Notes under the pieces: generated by a model | Database searches by the model: none | What the model saw: only the letters and a program-made list of their open reading frames with translations | Told to the model about the DNA's origin: nothing | Translations under genes and position numbers: made by a program | Assembly (NCBI GenBank): GCA_003558125.1 | Contig: PWMQ01000101.1 | Span: 1-64,000 of the forward strand | Origin: Natronospira sp. | GTDB lineage: Bacteria > Pseudomonadota > Gammaproteobacteria > Natronospirales > Natronospiraceae | Reading direction: 5' to 3' | DNA: 64,000 nucleotides | Shown: positions 61,053 to 64,000 of the stretch, in pieces | Layout: every line of letters begins with the position of its first letter | Numbering within the stretch: the stretch's first letter is position 1

Positions 61053-62372
61053 CTAGCGGTTGTCCAGAATGCCGCTGAGCTGCTCGGCGCGAGTGCCCAG
61101 CTTTCCGGCAAGATCCTGCAATCGCTGGCTGTCATTGGCATTGGCCTGAGCAGTCCGGTCGATTTCCTGTACGGCGGTGCCCAGTTCGGTGACCGCCGTA
61201 CTCTGTTCTCGCAGGGCCGTGGCAATCTCTTCCACCTGTTCGGAGACCTGTTTCACATAGCCGCTGCCTTCCTCGATATTGGCCGAGGAGCGGGCAATCA
61301 ATTTTCGGATCTGGTCAGCGGACTCCGATGTGCGATCGGACAGTCGCTTGACCTCGCTGGCGACGACGGCAAATCCCCGCCCCTCATGTCCCGCCCGGGC
61401 CGCTTCCACGGCAGCGTTCAGGGCCAGGAGATTGGTCTGAAAGGCGATCTCGTTGATCATGTCGACAATGCTGGTGATTTCCTCCGCCGAGCGGCTGATT
61501 TCATCCATGGCACCGACCGCGCTCTTGCTGGATTCGCCATCACCAATAGCGGTCAGGACTGCGGCACGGCTGTGGGCCTCACCCTGTCGGGTCAGTTCCT
61601 GGATACCGCTGAGGTTGGTGTTCATCTCCTGAATGGCGGCCGCTTCCTCCTGCGCTGCGCTGCTCAGCGATTCCACCATGCCGGCCAGTTCGCCACCCTC
61701 GCGACCCAGGGCGTCTGCCGCTTCGCGCATCCCTGACAGCATGGCCCGCATCTTGGCTCGATAATCGCCGATGTAGTCGGTTACATCCTCATGCTGCCGT
61801 TCGACCGCGATGCTTCCCGAGAGATCAAGGGTGTCCAGCAGGTCAATCAGAAAGCCATCGGTCACGGCCTGCATGTCCAGGAGCAACACCCGTTCAATGG
61901 CCTCCATCGCCCTGGCGCGGAAGAGGGGGCGATACCAGAAATCCCGCCACAGCTGGCGCCGTATGAGCTCGTAATAGAGTGCGTAGGAGCCCAGGTAGAG
62001 CTTCATCGGCAGGCCGATGTCGTTGTGCAACTTGCCGACTTGCAGCCGCTTCTCGAAATAGTCAGGACCTAGCCCCCCGCGGTCGGCGTGGTCGGTGATA
62101 TCCCGAAGGTATTGGCTCTGAGCCACCTCCAGGTGACTGCGCAGCTTGCCAAGCTTGATTCCGTGTTGGCGGGCGTGCGCGTCGAAGAAGCGCCGCGAGG
62201 CCGGGTGGGAGAACTGGAAGTCATAGAAGCTGCGCGCGATCGTTGGTGCCCGCCGGTCCATCCATTTCTTCAGACTGGCAAGGCGGTTGATCTCGGCGGG
62301 GCCAAGCTTGAGGAAACTCAGGCGCTCGGCGAGGTTGGTCTGGTTAATCCCGAGCTTCTCGGCTAGTGACAT
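61053..62372 (-). CDS. Globin-coupled methyl-accepting chemotaxis protein (HemAT-like)
   Basis: A 439-residue soluble protein from ATG at 62372 with GAGAGGTGAG upstream. Residues 10-170 form a protoglobin-type sensor ([34 protein letters not shown]); the proximal heme His is 116 ([19 protein letters not shown]), the same context as His123 of Bacillus HemAT. The MCP signalling domain follows, with the highly conserved hairpin [41 protein letters not shown]. There is no transmembrane segment or HAMP domain. It should bind O2, NO or CO and signal to CheA for aerotaxis. No che genes lie in the window. An Fnr-like box is upstream. Confidence 0.93.
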   Translation of the reverse strand: MSLAEKLGINQTNLAERLSFLKLGPAEINRLASLKKWMDRRAPTIARSFYDFQFSHPASRRFFDAHARQHGIKLGKLRSHLEVAQSQYLRDITDHADRGGLGPDYFEKRLQVGKLHNDIGLPMKLYLGSYALYYELIRRQLWRDFWYRPLFRARAMEAIERVLLLDMQAVTDGFLIDLLDTLDLSGSIAVERQHEDVTDYIGDYRAKMRAMLSGMREAADALGREGGELAGMVESLSSAAQEEAAAIQEMNTNLSGIQELTRQGEAHSRAAVLTAIGDGESSKSAVGAMDEISRSAEEITSIVDMINEIAFQTNLLALNAAVEAARAGHEGRGFAVVASEVKRLSDRTSESADQIRKLIARSSANIEEGSGYVKQVSEQVEEIATALREQSTAVTELGTAVQEIDRTAQANANDSQRLQDLAGKLGTRAEQLSGILDNR

Positions 62373-62503
62373 ACAGTGACTCACCTCTCGACTAGAGCTT
62401 GGGCCGCACATTTACGGCCGTGGCTTCGGCCTCGCAATGTGGTCACTGCGGGCCTCATGCTCAGTTTAACGACCAGTCGCCGAAAAGTTTAGATAATGCT
62501 GAT

Positions 62504-62517
62504 ATGATTTAAATCAA
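62504..62517. promoter_or_regulatory. Fnr/Dnr-like box upstream of the HemAT-like gene
   Basis: ATGATTTAAATCAA matches TTGAT-N4-ATCAA in 9 of 10 positions and is 132 bp before the HemAT-like start. No -10 at the typical distance was seen, so the role is uncertain. Confidence 0.45.
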
Positions 62518-62548
62518 TCTCATCAATAAATAAAGTCAAAAAAGCGAG

Positions 62549-63022
62549 TCACGAGGGCGAGATCACCAGCACCGGGCAGTCGGCTTGCCGCACCAGGGCC
62601 TCCGAGACGCTCCCGAGGAGCAGCGACCGGAGCCGGGATTGGCCACGCCGGCCCACCACCAGCAGGCTGTCAGGGTGCGCTCGGCAGTAGGCGAGCAGGG
62701 CGTCGGCGGGTTGTCCCGTGAGCCAGACTTCTTCCACCGGCCCGGCGAAATCCGGCAGGGCCTGTCGGATCCGGGCAAACAGTTTGCGACTGCCACGTTC
62801 CGCGGCCTTGGCGATTTCTTCGTCCGAGAGATGAACCACCCCCTCGAAGCGTTCCGGCATCTGCTCAAGTTCCAGCAGCTCCTCGGGGTGGCCCTCGAAG
62901 ACGTGCAGAAGGACCAGTCCCGTGCCCATCGCCTGTGCCAGTGCCGCGGCCTGGCGGGCGGCTTCCAGGGCATTCTCGGAGTGATCCAGGGCGACTAGCA
63001 CGGTAGAGTGGGGAATGGGCAT
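62549..63022 (-). CDS. Universal stress protein (UspA family)
   Basis: A 157-residue Usp protein (MPIPHSTVLVALDHSENALEAARQAAALAQAMGTGLVLLHVFEG). The ATP-binding loop is VVGRRGQSRLRSLLLGSVSEALVRQADCPVLVI, matching G-x2-G-x9-G-S, so it should bind ATP. It is divergent from the uspE-like gene with 157 bp between the starts, and the Fnr box in that gap is only 28 bp from this start, too close for class II activation of it. Its expression may be repressed rather than activated there. Confidence 0.92.
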   Translation of the reverse strand: MPIPHSTVLVALDHSENALEAARQAAALAQAMGTGLVLLHVFEGHPEELLELEQMPERFEGVVHLSDEEIAKAAERGSRKLFARIRQALPDFAGPVEEVWLTGQPADALLAYCRAHPDSLLVVGRRGQSRLRSLLLGSVSEALVRQADCPVLVISPS

Positions 63023-63049
63023 GGGAGCTCTCGATTGGCTGCTGTTTGT

Positions 63050-63063
63050 TTGATAACGATCAA
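63050..63063 (+). promoter_or_regulatory. Fnr/Dnr box upstream of the uspE-like gene
   Basis: TTGATAACGATCAA is a perfect consensus. On the plus strand a weak -10-like TAGGCT (63085-63090) lies 21 bp beyond it, close to the 22-bp spacing in the other promoters. The uspE-like start is 116 bp away. Confidence 0.65.
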
Positions 63064-63179
63064 ATTTAACAATCCTGGCGATGATAGGCTATGTTGATGC
63101 CGTCGCCCGGTGCTGATTCCTCAAGACATCAGCCGCCGCAGGCAGTTCGCTCATTCACCCGATGCAACAGGGGTAAGAA

Positions 63180-64000
63180 ATGGAAGCCATCAAGCATGTG
63201 GTTGCCGCCATTCGCGATGACCGCCCTGAGGGCGGCGCCATGGATCGGGCCGTGGATATCGCCCGTCGTGCCAATGCCAGGCTGAGCCTGTTCGTGTTCG
63301 CCTGGGATCGCGGGGTCAGGCGGAATATCTTCACCCGTCGGGAGACCGTGGACCGGGCCATCGCCGATCATGTGGCCGAACGTCGACAGTGGCTGAATGA
63401 GCGCGCCAAACCCCTGCGGGATGAAGGCCTGGATGTCCATACCGAGGTCATCTGGGCGGACTCCCTGTCCCGGGAAATCATCAAGATGGCGCTGACGCTG
63501 GAACCGGACCTGATCGTCAAGGATGCCGAGACCGGTCCCCGGCGGGGCTGGGCCCCGGCGGATTGGCGACTGCTGCGTCATTGCCCCTCGCCGCTGATGC
63601 TGGTTCAGCCAAGGGCCGGGACGAATGTCTCTCGGGTCCTGGCGGCGGTTGATCCCATGCACGCCTGGGGCAAACCCGAGAGCCTGGATGGCAGCATCCT
63701 GGCCGCGGCCAGCACGATTGCCGGGCTCTATCAGGCGGAAATCCATGTGGGTCATGCGGTGGAGGCCTTGCCTGCATTGCTGGAGCAACATATGGGTGAA
63801 GGGGGCAAGGGCCTGGAAGCAGCGAAACAGGACTATCGCCGCACCCAGGAAGAGGCCCTGGCCAAGGCCTGTGAAGGCAGTGGCCTGTCCCCGTCCCACA
63901 TCCACCAGCGTCAGGGCAGTCCGGAGGCGGTAATCAGTGAGTTGGCGGAGGATATCAGTGCCGATTTGCTGATCCTGGGTACGGTCAACCGGCGTGGCCT
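63180..64000 (+). CDS. Tandem universal stress protein (UspE-like), cut by the right edge
   Basis: ATG at 63180 behind AGGGG opens a frame still running at base 64000 (273 codons). The first Usp domain starts MEAIKHVVAAIRDDRPEGGAMDRAVDIARRANARLSLFVF, and the second starts near TNVSRVLAAVDPMHAWGKPESLDGSILAAASTIAG. Two joined Usp domains of about 300 residues in total are the UspE layout, so about 30-40 residues are missing at the edge. UspE proteins act in stress and anaerobic survival. The ATP-binding loop of the first domain is replaced (KDAETGPRRGWAPADWRLLRHCPSPLMLV), as often in UspE. It is divergent from the single-domain usp gene. Confidence 0.88.
   Translation, partial: MEAIKHVVAAIRDDRPEGGAMDRAVDIARRANARLSLFVFAWDRGVRRNIFTRRETVDRAIADHVAERRQWLNERAKPLRDEGLDVHTEVIWADSLSREIIKMALTLEPDLIVKDAETGPRRGWAPADWRLLRHCPSPLMLVQPRAGTNVSRVLAAVDPMHAWGKPESLDGSILAAASTIAGLYQAEIHVGHAVEALPALLEQHMGEGGKGLEAAKQDYRRTQEEALAKACEGSGLSPSHIHQRQGSPEAVISELAEDISADLLILGTVNRRG

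Overview
The window reads as chromosomal DNA of a gammaproteobacterium. Gene content and protein style (fabA, nsrR, narGHJI, ubiTUV, moderately acidic proteins, many secreted or lipoprotein peptidases, REPIN-like intergenic repeats) suggest a facultatively denitrifying, protein- and peptide-using member of the Ectothiorhodospiraceae/Chromatiales neighbourhood. That placement is an inference from gene content; no rRNA or tRNA gene was seen.

Layout. 1-9.4 kb: edge of a SulP transporter, a UspA protein, a large zinc metalloprotease, an EamA transporter, and a light-related group (FeS-type photolyase, SDR, BLUF photoreceptor), then a small secreted protein and a TonB-box lipoprotein. 9.4-19.5 kb: a large Ser/Asp-rich lipoprotein, a LuxR-type regulator broken by one in-frame stop, an alpha/beta hydrolase, a second metalloprotease of the same family, an outer-membrane protein gene broken by a 13-bp tandem duplication, and a MoxR/VWA pair. 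19.6-28.4 kb: a BON lipoprotein with a DUF885 peptidase, an ECF sigma/anti-sigma/DUF4097 operon, and a beta-propeller diguanylate cyclase overlapping a TPR lipoprotein. 28.6-35.3 kb: an operon of M12-like peptidase, solute-binding lipoprotein and membrane alpha/beta hydrolase, then a divergent LysR/EamA pair.

35.4-55.8 kb is an anaerobic-respiration island: moaB, moeA, an unknown gene, ppiC, narIJHG, two narK genes, a Dnr-type Crp/Fnr regulator, a DGC-domain protein, hemerythrin, ubiT with a chorismate mutase, ubiV, ubiU, fabA, nsrR and nnrS. Nitrate reductase, its molybdenum cofactor, nitrate import, anaerobic ubiquinone synthesis and NO defence are therefore encoded together. Sequences of the form TTGAT-N4-ATCAA stand before narK1, the hemerythrin-dnr operon, ubiU, nadA and a uspE-like gene. 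In four of these a -10-like hexamer lies 22-23 bp from the box, the geometry of class II Fnr/Dnr activation, so the regulator at 48795 probably governs the island and its right flank.

56-59.3 kb is a hydroxyproline catabolism cluster (epimerase, FAD dehydrogenase, DapA-like deaminase). 59.4-64 kb has a small unknown protein, nadA, a globin-coupled chemotaxis transducer and two universal stress proteins, several with Fnr/Dnr-like boxes. REP-like 23-bp units occur at six intergenic sites from 35.3 to 59.7 kb, four of them as inverted pairs. No CRISPR array, insertion sequence, prophage, rRNA or tRNA was found.
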